Below, piece after piece: positions 1-6,512 of a stretch of 9,976 bases of DNA. A program made the position numbers and the translations under genes. Below the pieces are notes generated by a model. It searched no databases, was not told the origin of the DNA, and saw only the letters and a list, made by a program, of their open reading frames with translations. Every line of letters starts with the position of its first letter. Position 1 is the stretch's first letter. The DNA is from Planctomicrobium sp. (GTDB lineage: Bacteria > Planctomycetota > Planctomycetia > Planctomycetales > Planctomycetaceae): assembly GCA_029259835.1 (NCBI GenBank), contig JAJDEL010000641.1:1-9976 (forward strand), read 5' to 3'.

Positions 1-1
1 G

Positions 2-154
2 CTCCAGGCAAAACCTGAACCGATCGAAAGAAAGAAAGAGGAAGAAGCCCCCATCGAAAAGTACGTCAGCAAACGTAAAGGCCCACTCAAAGGTGGAACC
101 GGACCATCAGACGGCGGCGGCCTGTTTGGAAATCCCGGTGACTTCGGCAAGTAA
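2..154 (+). CDS. 3' end of an unidentified protein with charged, Gly-rich C-terminal tail (partial)
   Basis: The frame starting at base 2 stays open for 50 codons and ends at TAA (152-154). The visible tail begins with an acidic/basic stretch (IERKKEEEAPIEKYVSKRK) and ends in a Gly/Pro-rich segment finishing GNPGDFGK. It is low complexity and carries no motif that reveals a function. The gene starts outside the window. The frame one base further on is also open, to a TGA at 180-182, but its translation is Arg/Lys/Ser-rich in the way shifted frames usually are, and the chosen frame has more ordinary codon use. A strong terminator begins 47 nt after the stop, which supports a + strand gene ending here. 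Family unknown; the frame choice is likely but not certain. Confidence 0.55.
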   Translation, partial: LQAKPEPIERKKEEEAPIEKYVSKRKGPLKGGTGPSDGGGLFGNPGDFGK

Positions 155-200
155 AGTCGTCCTTACGTTTCCGGCGTATTGATGAAAAAAAGTGAACTGA

Positions 201-235
201 ATGTCCCGGCTCTCTTAAAAGAGCCGGGACATTTT
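201..235 (+). terminator. Rho-independent terminator after the upstream gene
   Basis: Bases 201-213 pair perfectly with 220-232 (13 bp, G+C-rich core CCCGGCTC/GAGCCGGG) around a 6-nt loop. Four T residues (232-235) follow at once. It lies 47 nt past the stop of the partial gene and before the next gene's promoter, so it separates the two transcription units. Confidence 0.85.
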
Positions 236-269
236 CATGTACTGAACTACGGTCATTCCACCGACATCA

Positions 270-299
270 TTGAGATTTTTGCGAGTGCAACAGTATGAT
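270..299 (+). promoter_or_regulatory. Candidate sigma70-type promoter for the 344-1426 gene
   Basis: TTGAGA (270-275) matches the -35 consensus at 5 of 6 positions. TATGAT (294-299) matches the -10 consensus at 5 of 6. The spacer is 18 nt. It lies just downstream of the preceding terminator and predicts a start near base 306, giving a leader of roughly 38 nt before the ATG. This is a pattern match only; planctomycete promoters are not well enough known for more. Confidence 0.45.
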
Positions 300-343
300 G
301 CCAATCCACGCGGAGTCTAACTTTTCTATTTGAGGATCAACTG

Positions 344-1426
344 ATGAGACGATTTCTTTTAGCTCTCTCTCTCGGCTTGCTTGTTTGTACTCAAACGTTT
401 GCTGCCGATATCTACGGACTGACCGCTGGTAAGCCAGACATCAAATCACCTGGCCCGATCACTTTTGGACCAAGTGGAATTCTCTTCATCGGAGATCCGA
501 TGGGGGCAGCCGTTTTTGCAGTTCAAACTGGTGACACAAAAGGCGATGCTTCCATGGCAATGCATGAATTGGACGCCTTGAACCTCGCGGTCGGAGAGGC
601 TTGCGGAGGCAAAGCACAGATTAAAGATATCGCAGTAAATCCAGAAACAGGCAATGTGTTTGTCCTCGCGACCGCCAGTGGAAAAGGCCCAGTGTTGGCA
701 AAAGTTTCCGGTGGTTCCGTTGTGGCTGTTCCTTTTGACAACATTCCTTTTGCAAAGAAAACTCTTAGCAACGCTCCAGACGATGCAGTCGTTGGTCAAG
801 GGCGTCGGAAGCGAAACCTGCGAAGTAGTTCCATCACCGATCTCGCCTGGGTCGATGGCGAAGTGATTGTCTCCGGATTCCGGAAAGGAAAGGCTCCATC
901 AGGAGTTACCAGTATGGTCTTTCCATTCAATAAAGCAGATCGAGGAGCCAGCCTCGAAATCTATCATGGAGCACACGGCAAAAGCGAAAACACTTCGGCG
1001 ATTCAAACGTTCGTTCCGTTCATCATTAACGGAGAACCGAATCTTCTTGCTGGCTTTGTCTGCACTCCACTCGTGCGATTCCCTGTTTCAGCGGTCGAAT
1101 CATCTGACAAAATTCAAGCAACAACAATTGCCGAGCTCGGAAATCGGAATCGACCGCTTGACATGATTGTCTATGAAAAGGGAGGCAAGAAGTTCTTGTT
1201 GCTCTCCAACAGTGCTCGTGGAATTATGAAAATTAGTACTGAAGACATCGAAGATCAGAAAGCAATCACCGAGCGTGTCGGCGGTGGCGGAGTTGCTGGT
1301 CAGTCTTACGAGACAATTGAAAGTTGGAAGGATGTTGTACAACTTGACAAACTTAACGACTCTCACGCCGTCGTTTTGGTAAAAAATGGCGACCAACTGG
1401 ATCTGAAGACCGTTGAACTTCCGTAG
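344..1426 (+). CDS. Secreted propeller-like protein of unknown function
   Basis: The 360-residue product begins with a Sec signal peptide (MRRF, a hydrophobic stretch to about residue 19, likely cleavage near A20/A21), so it should act outside the cytoplasm. The mature part looks all-beta, with recurring blade-like segments: GPITFGPSGILFIGD (38-51), IKDIAVNPETGNVFVLA (93-109), SSITDLAWVDGEVIVSGF (162-179) and RPLDMIVYEKGGKKFLLLSN (270-289). These resemble the strands of a six- or seven-bladed beta-propeller. No catalytic signature or heme motif (CxxCH) is present. The mature chain has only two cysteines, C87 and C240, which could form a disulfide. The ATG is set by GAGGA (332-336) with a 7-nt spacer. 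It is monocistronic, between its own candidate promoter and terminator. I cannot name a function; similar secreted hypotheticals occur in planctomycetes, as far as I recall. Confidence 0.9.
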   Translation: MRRFLLALSLGLLVCTQTFAADIYGLTAGKPDIKSPGPITFGPSGILFIGDPMGAAVFAVQTGDTKGDASMAMHELDALNLAVGEACGGKAQIKDIAVNPETGNVFVLATASGKGPVLAKVSGGSVVAVPFDNIPFAKKTLSNAPDDAVVGQGRRKRNLRSSSITDLAWVDGEVIVSGFRKGKAPSGVTSMVFPFNKADRGASLEIYHGAHGKSENTSAIQTFVPFIINGEPNLLAGFVCTPLVRFPVSAVESSDKIQATTIAELGNRNRPLDMIVYEKGGKKFLLLSNSARGIMKISTEDIEDQKAITERVGGGGVAGQSYETIESWKDVVQLDKLNDSHAVVLVKNGDQLDLKTVELP

Positions 1427-1462
1427 TCGAATTTGAGCGTGATTGAGGAACTCGATCTCGTA

Positions 1463-1493
1463 AGCCGCATACCTTGAGTGTGCGGCTATTTTT
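1463..1493 (+). terminator. Rho-independent terminator after the 344-1426 gene
   Basis: Bases 1463-1472 pair with 1478-1487 (10 bp including one G-T wobble) around a 5-nt loop CTTGA, followed by ATTTTT (1488-1493). It sits 37 nt past the stop of the upstream gene. It ends only 36 nt before the sulfatase ATG, so any sulfatase promoter must overlap the hairpin or lie within or before the preceding gene. Confidence 0.85.
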
Positions 1494-1529
1494 ACATGCA
1501 TTCTCCCGCATTATTTGTGAGCTGTCCCG

Positions 1530-2930
1530 ATGAAATTTTGTTACTTGTTATTCACGTTCGCGATTCCGTTTCTCACGTCGAACGATTCCTCTGCCGCAGA
1601 GAGGATGAATGTCTTGTTTATCGCCGTCGACGATCTCAACGACTGGATTAGTCCGCTGGGAGGTTACGAAGGCTGCAAAACGCCGAATTTCGAGAGACTC
1701 GCCAAACGTGGAATGACCTTCACAAAAGCATACTGTGCCGCCCCGGCGTGTAATCCATCGCGTGCATCGCTGATGACCGGCATCCGCCCCTGGAACAGCG
1801 GTGTCTACCTGAATCCGCAGCCGTGGCGACCAGCGACGCCCGATGCAGTGACCCTCCCTCAACACTTTTCGAAGCATGGGTATCATTCCATCGGAGCCGG
1901 AAAAATATTTCACGGTTCGTTCGATGAACCGGCTTCCTGGGACGAATACCAGAAAAAAGGAGGCGATCCGAAACCGACGAAGCAAGTCCTGAACGACCCG
2001 CACAGTAGAGCAGGCGGGGTCATCTGGGGAGTGCTTGACGTTCAAGACGAAGAGATGAACGACTACAAAACAGCTAGCCACTCCATCAACTACCTCAATC
2101 AAGCACACGACAAACCATTCTTTCTCGCTTGTGGAATTTACCGACCTCACATGCCATGGCAAGTTCCACGAAAATACTACGACATGTATCCACTGGAGGA
2201 GATCAACACGCCGTATGTCCCGGACGGGGACCTCAGTGACATTCCAGCTGCGGGGGTCAGAGTCGCCAGGCCTCAAGGTGATCATGCCACAATGCTCAAA
2301 ACAAAAAACTGGAAGTACGCTGTTCAAGCCTATCTTGCCAGCATTACATTTGCAGATGCACAAGTCGGGCGTGTCCTGGATGCACTCGAAGCAAGCGAGC
2401 ACAATGACAACACAATCGTCGTTCTCTGGGGCGACCATGGTTGGCACCTCGGCGAGAAAGAACACTGGCGCAAGTTCGCTTTGTGGGAAGAAGCAACCCG
2501 TGTTCCGTTCTTCATGTCAGTCCCAGGGATGACGCAACCCGGATCTCGCTGCGCTGCGACGATTGACTTAATGAGCCTCTATCCGACGCTGTGTGAGTTG
2601 TGTCAGCTCCCGATCACTGAACAACTCGATGGCGTTAGCATCGCGCCACTACTGCGCGATTCAAAATCAGTTTGGAAACGCCCAGCAATCACAACACACG
2701 GTCGCAACAATCACGCAATCCGCTCAGACCAATTCCGCTACATTCAATACGCAGACGGAAGCGAAGAACTCTACGACCATTCCAGCGATCCTGGAGAATT
2801 CACGAACCTTGCCAGTGATCCGGTAATGCAGGCAGCAATTTCAGAGTTGAAGGAATGGCTCCCCAAGCACAATGCCCCAGATGCCAAATTCTCCAACAAG
2901 AAACCTGGGAAGAATCGTAAAAAGAAGTAG
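1530..2930 (+). CDS. Secreted sulfatase, iduronate-2-sulfatase-like
   Basis: This 466-residue protein belongs to the alkaline-phosphatase-like type I sulfatases, which hydrolyse sulfate esters, here probably on polysaccharides. A signal peptide (residues 1-23, cleavage likely after SAA) directs export. Metal ligands D34-D35 lie in VLFIAVDDLND. The signature C74-N-P-S-R78 supplies the cysteine that must be oxidised to formylglycine by a maturase elsewhere in the genome. GKIFHG gives K125 and H128, YRPHMPW gives H207, and WGDHGWHLGEKEHWRK gives D302, H303 and K315. Their order and spacing fit the iduronate-2-sulfatase branch, so the enzyme looks active. Length is normal for the family. The last residues are Lys-rich (KKPGKNRKKK), perhaps a surface or polyanion contact. 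The start has no clear Shine-Dalgarno but gives a good signal peptide. The true substrate cannot be read from sequence. Confidence 0.95.
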   Translation: MKFCYLLFTFAIPFLTSNDSSAAERMNVLFIAVDDLNDWISPLGGYEGCKTPNFERLAKRGMTFTKAYCAAPACNPSRASLMTGIRPWNSGVYLNPQPWRPATPDAVTLPQHFSKHGYHSIGAGKIFHGSFDEPASWDEYQKKGGDPKPTKQVLNDPHSRAGGVIWGVLDVQDEEMNDYKTASHSINYLNQAHDKPFFLACGIYRPHMPWQVPRKYYDMYPLEEINTPYVPDGDLSDIPAAGVRVARPQGDHATMLKTKNWKYAVQAYLASITFADAQVGRVLDALEASEHNDNTIVVLWGDHGWHLGEKEHWRKFALWEEATRVPFFMSVPGMTQPGSRCAATIDLMSLYPTLCELCQLPITEQLDGVSIAPLLRDSKSVWKRPAITTHGRNNHAIRSDQFRYIQYADGSEELYDHSSDPGEFTNLASDPVMQAAISELKEWLPKHNAPDAKFSNKKPGKNRKKK

Positions 2931-3011
2931 CCTCTCAGAAATTCTTTTAGCATTGTCAGTGTAGCGACTTCGCGGATTCTGTCTGTGATACGCAAGCCGC
3001 TATTACATTTT

Positions 3012-3210
3012 CCGGCCCAAAGGGCCATTCGTTTGCCTAGCCCAGCCTGTAGGGCTGGGTTTTGAGGCCAAGATCTCGTCGGTAGGGCAATGGCCCGATC
3101 ATTTGTCACTGTGACGGTCATACAAATGACCGGACCGTTGGCCCTTTCGGTTTATATGGATTCGATTATCCAGCTTCGGACTGGGCTAAGCAAATATCCG
3201 GGGCTTTGCT
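3012..3210. repeat. Cluster of inverted repeats, probable dispersed non-coding repeat element
   Basis: The gap between the convergent sulfatase and PQQ genes holds no credible gene but is dense in dyad symmetry. Local hairpins: GGCCC/GGGCC (3014-3018/3022-3026), CCCAGCC/GGCTGGG (3041-3047/3053-3059), an imperfect 22-bp stem (3085-3106/3122-3144) with a perfect 8-bp inner arm TCATTTGT/ACAAATGA, a GTCAC-T-GTGAC palindrome (3105-3115) at its edge, and AGCAAA/TTTGCT (3189-3194/3205-3210). There are also longer-range inverted copies: 3016-3028 matches the complement of 3138-3150 at 11 of 13 bases, and 3031-3045 matches the complement of 3181-3195 at 13 of 15. This fits a REP/BIME- or MITE-like repeat, or two decayed copies in opposite orientation. 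No flanking target duplication was identified. Copy number in the genome is unknown. Confidence 0.6.
3041..3063 (+). terminator. Possible terminator hairpin downstream of the sulfatase gene
   Basis: CCCAGCC (3041-3047) pairs with GGCTGGG (3053-3059) around a 5-nt loop and runs into TTTT (3060-3063). It is the only hairpin plus T-run I found after the sulfatase stop, 110 nt downstream. It is part of the repeat cluster, so termination may be incidental to that element. Confidence 0.4.
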
Positions 3211-3265
3211 CCTACTGACTTGTGTATCAACGACAGACGGGTCTCTACAGCCGGAACGAACTTGA

Positions 3266-5143
3266 CTATTCCGGTTGGAAGCAGAGGAGTTGACCGTCTT
3301 CGAGTGCCAAATAGATGTTTCGATTCTGGTCAATTGCGGCGCCACCTTTCACGCAATTCGCTGGCAGCGGAATTTTCCAAAGGTCTTTGCCGTCTTTGAT
3401 GTTGATTGCCACCAAAAATGGTTCCTCTGGTTTGTCGTCCAGGTGACCGGCTCCGAGTAATTGATCGCCAGAGACGATGTAGCTGGTGAATCGACGGTTC
3501 TTCGTGTCTTCCCAGATGTTCTTTGGCAGACCTTTGCCGCGTCGTCTGGTCACAGAAAAACGCGATGCCTCTTTCGGAGTGCGTGGTTCTCCATTTGGCT
3601 GTACTGACTGCAAGGCGAGATTGTTAAAATCAGAGCCATCGTAGGTCGCATCGAGGCACAACTTCGATCCGTCGGAGCAGGTATGTTCGAGCGAAAGGTA
3701 CTTTCCATATTTCGGATAGAACGGATAGAACGCCGTACGGTATTGCGATGTCACTTGCACTTTCGGAGAGTTCAAGCATTGAAGGTTTTCGATGTCGTAC
3801 TGAGCAGTCTCGTAAACGCCACCACCGAGGAACTGCAACTGACCATCAACAATCGCCAAGTTTCCCTGAACGCTGATACCGTTGTTTGATTCAGCAGAAA
3901 GCTGTCCAGAAGAATCATTGTACTTCTTCACCTCACCAGTGATGGCATCGAGTGCCACGACGAAGGTTCCATCGTAATGAGTGATTCCAGCAGCGGCAAA
4001 AACTGTTTCATCCTGAACAGCGACGCCGCCGGAAACAGGAAATCCTGAGACAAGTTTGTCAAAGACCAGAATGCGGTTTGTCTTTGGTCCGACACGATTC
4101 TTCCAGAGCAGTTGACCAGTCTTTGCCGCAAAGGCATAGACACAACCATCTGAGCAACCGACGAAGAGTCGATCTTTCGCGATGGAAGGTGAGTAGTTGA
4201 CTGCTCCGGCAGTGTACGATTTCCAAACCTGTTTGCCGTCTGAATCGAATGCAGTCACCGCACCATTGCGGTCTGCCGCGAAGACCATCCCGCCGGCTGC
4301 GACCGGAGCAGTCGGGAGTTCCGTGTCGCAAACTTTGCTCGTCCAGGCAAGTTTAACTTGCTCAGGCAGTTCGATCTCTGTGACATCATTTCGAGCGTTT
4401 GTTCCGCGATAGGTAACCCAATCCGACTTTTGAGCTGCCAGTGGTTCTAAATCAGTGTTGTTCGAGTATGTCATCAGACCGTCATGAAAATTCATAGGCG
4501 GATGGTTTTCGTTCTCTGTCGCAGGTGCAAGGCAGATGTTTCCATACAATGATAGCTGACAACCGCACATCCACGGTCCCCAATAGAAGTGACCGTTTGA
4601 GATCAGCACCCCATCCTGGCACGGTGGTCGCATGGGATCGATATGTGTCGCGTTGTTGTTGTCGGTCATCACACGGACAGTTCCGCCGGAAGCACGAAAG
4701 AAAATACTATCGACACCTCCGGTCGCGCGAGTACATGCCCGGCGAGACGGAAATCCGCTGAGGACTTTCCCGTCTTCATAGGCTAGACGAACACCAGTTT
4801 CTCCCGGTACTTCTCGAATAAGAGGACCAGCGGCGTAAATCGCATCTTCCCGAAGCACCAGTTGCACGTTTCCTGTCGGGTAAGTCCACTGCAACTTGCC
4901 ATCCTCAGCGGAGGCAACGACCATTTTCAATCGCTGCGGTCCGGCGAAAAAGATCTGTTTGTCATTGCATTTCAGATAACAAGAAGTCGAGTAACCGGTC
5001 TTCCACAGTTGAGCCTGATGGTTCTCGCCGATGGCTGTCAGCAAATCTTCATCTTTGTTTTCCCAGAGCTGTTTGCCTGTTTTAAGATCAACGGCTGCGA
5101 GAAATTTTTCGGGAGCATAGAAGAAGAGTTTCTCATCGTTCAT
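3266..5143 (-). CDS. 3' portion of the interrupted PQQ propeller gene: remaining blades
   Basis: The open part after the TGA runs from 5236; its first ATG is at 5143-5141, giving 625 residues. It holds repeated PQQ-like blade motifs with the A-x-D-x-x-T-G-x-x-x-W pattern: AAVDLKTGKQLWENK, a variant at ASAEDGKLQWTYP, TAFDSDGKQVWKSY, YAFAAKTGQLLWKNR and VALDAITGEVKKY near the middle, and AINIKDGKDLWKIP near the end, closing with GQLLCFQPE. These are propeller structural repeats; there is no evidence that PQQ itself is bound. No signal peptide or ribosome binding site precedes the ATG, so independent expression is unlikely. I read it as the remainder of the gene starting at 6250. Without the stops the mature protein would be a secreted, roughly 970-residue propeller of unknown substrate. 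Confidence 0.65.
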   Translation of the reverse strand: MNDEKLFFYAPEKFLAAVDLKTGKQLWENKDEDLLTAIGENHQAQLWKTGYSTSCYLKCNDKQIFFAGPQRLKMVVASAEDGKLQWTYPTGNVQLVLREDAIYAAGPLIREVPGETGVRLAYEDGKVLSGFPSRRACTRATGGVDSIFFRASGGTVRVMTDNNNATHIDPMRPPCQDGVLISNGHFYWGPWMCGCQLSLYGNICLAPATENENHPPMNFHDGLMTYSNNTDLEPLAAQKSDWVTYRGTNARNDVTEIELPEQVKLAWTSKVCDTELPTAPVAAGGMVFAADRNGAVTAFDSDGKQVWKSYTAGAVNYSPSIAKDRLFVGCSDGCVYAFAAKTGQLLWKNRVGPKTNRILVFDKLVSGFPVSGGVAVQDETVFAAAGITHYDGTFVVALDAITGEVKKYNDSSGQLSAESNNGISVQGNLAIVDGQLQFLGGGVYETAQYDIENLQCLNSPKVQVTSQYRTAFYPFYPKYGKYLSLEHTCSDGSKLCLDATYDGSDFNNLALQSVQPNGEPRTPKEASRFSVTRRRGKGLPKNIWEDTKNRRFTSYIVSGDQLLGAGHLDDKPEEPFLVAINIKDGKDLWKIPLPANCVKGGAAIDQNRNIYLALEDGQLLCFQPE

Positions 5144-5236
5144 GCAGAATGTACGTGCGTCGAGGAATTCTTCATGGCGATAGTGCCAGAGTTGTTTTTT
5201 GTTTTTTAAGTCATACGCGACGACTGTTCGACCGTA

Positions 5237-5263
5237 TCAGCAGGCAGTTAGCGGATCTTTTTA
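5237..5263 (-). other. Double in-frame stop: TAA (5263-5261) and TGA (5239-5237)
   Basis: Reading the minus strand, the frame gives WAMCKVHD, TAA, KDPLTAC, TGA, YGRTVVAYD. The stops are 24 nt apart and in the same frame as both flanks. From memory of the family, an aromatic residue would be expected at the TAA, and Phe-Gly rather than Cys-stop before YGR. That would imply several substitutions, mostly G/T, within about 45 bp, a pattern suggestive of a local low-quality stretch. Confidence 0.85.
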
Positions 5264-6250
5264 ATCGTGTACTTTACACATCGCCCAGGGCCAGTGACCG
5301 ATTCCTCGACGGGCCGCTTTTTGCGTATCGACGTGAACTTCCGGATTGCCGACGAGTCCGTACAGCACGCCGTCGCGGTATGCCATCCATTTCCAAACCG
5401 GCCCATCGGTGATCTCTTCTGGAATTGTCAATTCGTCGCGAATTTCCCCGGTTGCTCCATCGATGATTTTGCATGACTTATCATCTCCGAGCATCAAGCC
5501 ATCTTCGGTCGCGACCATCGTATTTCGGTGAATCATAAACCCTTCAGGGAGTGGACGTCTCCAGAGAATCGTTCCGTTGTAGGCATTGATGCAGAGCAGG
5601 GTGTTCAACCATTCAAATTGGTTCGCTTTGTGCGCGATGTGCCCCATCACCTTGTAGATTCGACCGCCGCCGATCACGCTTTGCTCTGGCATTGGACTGA
5701 ATTTTGGATAACCAATGAACTGCGTCCGCAGCTTCCCTTTCGCCAACTGATCATTCGATTGCGGATTGTTATCCGGTCCGTGATACGGATGTGACCAGTC
5801 TTCCGTACCGACGGGTTCTTGCTTTGTCAGTTGCTTATCGCCGATATAAGCAGTTGCACGTGGATGCAACACCCGCAGCAATTCCTCCTCCTTCACAAGC
5901 TTTTGAGCAGAAGGAGAGACGAAGACTACGTCCGCCAGATTGTCGGCAATTTGAATCGATGAAAGATCACCTGTGTCGGCAAAAATGCGTTGCCCCAATA
6001 AACCAGCCTTGTCCGCAGCGACTTGCATCGCCTTGAGTTGATCCGCATTTTGCGTTTGCACGTACAAAATCACCTCATTCTGTTGGCAATACGCAACGAC
6101 CGCATCTACGTCATTTTGTGGGACATCCAAAAGCACGACCACGCCCCGCTTTAGGGGGTGCTGTTCGAAAAGACCGGATCCTGTCTCAGCAGCAGAAAGA
6201 TGAAGTTGAGAAAAAGTGAGTGAAGCGAGAATCATTAAGAATTTTTTCAT
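5261..6250 (-). CDS. 5' portion of the interrupted PQQ propeller gene: signal peptide, methyltransferase-like domain, first blades
   Basis: This open part encodes 329 residues and would be exported if made alone. Residues 1-21 form a signal peptide ending LSAA. Residues 36-137 follow the order of a class I methyltransferase fold: a first strand GVVVLLDV (36-43), a helix, strand VILYVQT, AADKAGLLGQRIFADTGDLSSI (78-99), then NLADVVFV (104-111) and EELLRVLHPRATAYIG (122-137). The Gly-rich SAM-binding loop expected after the first strand is replaced by PQNDVDA, so SAM binding is unlikely. EDWSHPYHGPDNNP (150-163) is the linker typical of this fused family, as I recall it. Propeller strands follow, including LLCINAYNGTILWRR and CKIIDGATGEI. 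The product stops in mid-blade, so a truncated protein would probably not fold. It diverges from the ThuA-family gene starting at 6513. Confidence 0.7.
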   Translation of the reverse strand: MKKFLMILASLTFSQLHLSAAETGSGLFEQHPLKRGVVVLLDVPQNDVDAVVAYCQQNEVILYVQTQNADQLKAMQVAADKAGLLGQRIFADTGDLSSIQIADNLADVVFVSPSAQKLVKEEELLRVLHPRATAYIGDKQLTKQEPVGTEDWSHPYHGPDNNPQSNDQLAKGKLRTQFIGYPKFSPMPEQSVIGGGRIYKVMGHIAHKANQFEWLNTLLCINAYNGTILWRRPLPEGFMIHRNTMVATEDGLMLGDDKSCKIIDGATGEIRDELTIPEEITDGPVWKWMAYRDGVLYGLVGNPEVHVDTQKAARRGIGHWPWAMCKVHD

Positions 6251-6259
6251 CGATGATAT

Positions 6260-6266
6260 TCCTTCC
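6260..6266 (-). promoter_or_regulatory. Shine-Dalgarno deciding the start of the PQQ propeller gene
   Basis: On the minus strand GGAAGGA lies 9 nt before ATG 6250-6248. This is a strong ribosome binding site and fixes that start, which also gives a clean signal peptide. Confidence 0.75.
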
Positions 6267-6398
6267 AGAGAAATAAAATCCGAGAGACACTAAGGGGTAG
6301 GTCCCTGTCCAGCAAAACGTGCAATGTGTAAATTCAAGCTCAGTTCGTAGCGGTCGTTTGAATGTGACTGCAACAATAACGGTAGCGGTTTCATGCTC

Positions 6399-6437
6399 TG
6401 ATTGGAACGGACCCAATCAAGATCGATCGTCGACGAT
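6399..6437. promoter_or_regulatory. Two inverted repeats in the divergent control region, possible operators
   Basis: The 262-nt gap 6251-6512 separates two divergent genes and should hold promoters for both. Within it TGATTGG (6399-6405) is mirrored by CCAATCA (6413-6419) with a 7-nt spacer. Seven bases further on lies a perfect 12-bp palindrome, ATCGTCGACGAT (6426-6437). Paired dyads of this size between divergent genes are typical of transcription-factor sites. I found no convincing -35/-10 pair for either gene, and no known regulator motif is recognised. Confidence 0.4.
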
Positions 6438-6512
6438 TATTCAGAATGCGACAACTGTGGTCAAACCGCATGTACGCCACTTGTCTTGACTGTTTTTTAA
6501 AGGGACGTGTGA

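Larger units (their letters stand above)
3266..6250 (-). pseudogene. Secreted PQQ-type beta-propeller protein with methyltransferase-like N-terminus, broken by two in-frame stops
   Basis: From ATG (6250-6248) to TAG (3268-3266) a single frame of 994 residue positions is interrupted only by TAA (5263-5261, position 330) and TGA (5239-5237, position 338). The sequence between and after the stops still reads as PQQ-like propeller: after the TGA it continues YGRTVVAYDLKNKKQLWHYR into the downstream open part, with no frameshift. The downstream part's first ATG (5143) has no Shine-Dalgarno, so it was not a separate gene. The start is fixed by GGAAGGA (complement of 6260-6266) 9 nt before the ATG. 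Domains: signal peptide 1-21, Rossmann/methyltransferase-like 36-137, PQQ-like repeats from about 165 to the end. Either this is a recent pseudogene or the break is a base-calling or assembly error; the otherwise intact frame makes error quite possible. Confidence 0.75.

Noticed and set aside
1548..2465. Long open frame (305 codons) on the minus strand opposite the sulfatase
   Set aside because: It is antisense to a gene with complete catalytic motifs, its composition (rich in Arg, Val, Cys, His) is typical of a shadow frame, and it shows no domain.
2771..3121. Minus-strand open frame of 116 codons across the sulfatase 3' end and the repeat cluster
   Set aside because: It is made from the inverted-repeat region plus sulfatase antisense; its segment QAGLGKRMALWAGK is translated repeat DNA rather than a protein domain.
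5237..5239. In-frame TGA after a Cys codon, considered as selenocysteine
   Set aside because: A TAA stop lies eight codons upstream in the same frame and would end translation first. I also saw no convincing SECIS-like hairpin directly after the TGA, and propeller strands are an unlikely place for selenocysteine.
6281..6310. Short G/C dyad around AAGGGGTAGGTCCCT, considered as a regulatory hairpin or IS end
   Set aside because: Only four strong pairs form, with no T-run, no partner inverted repeat and no transposase nearby.
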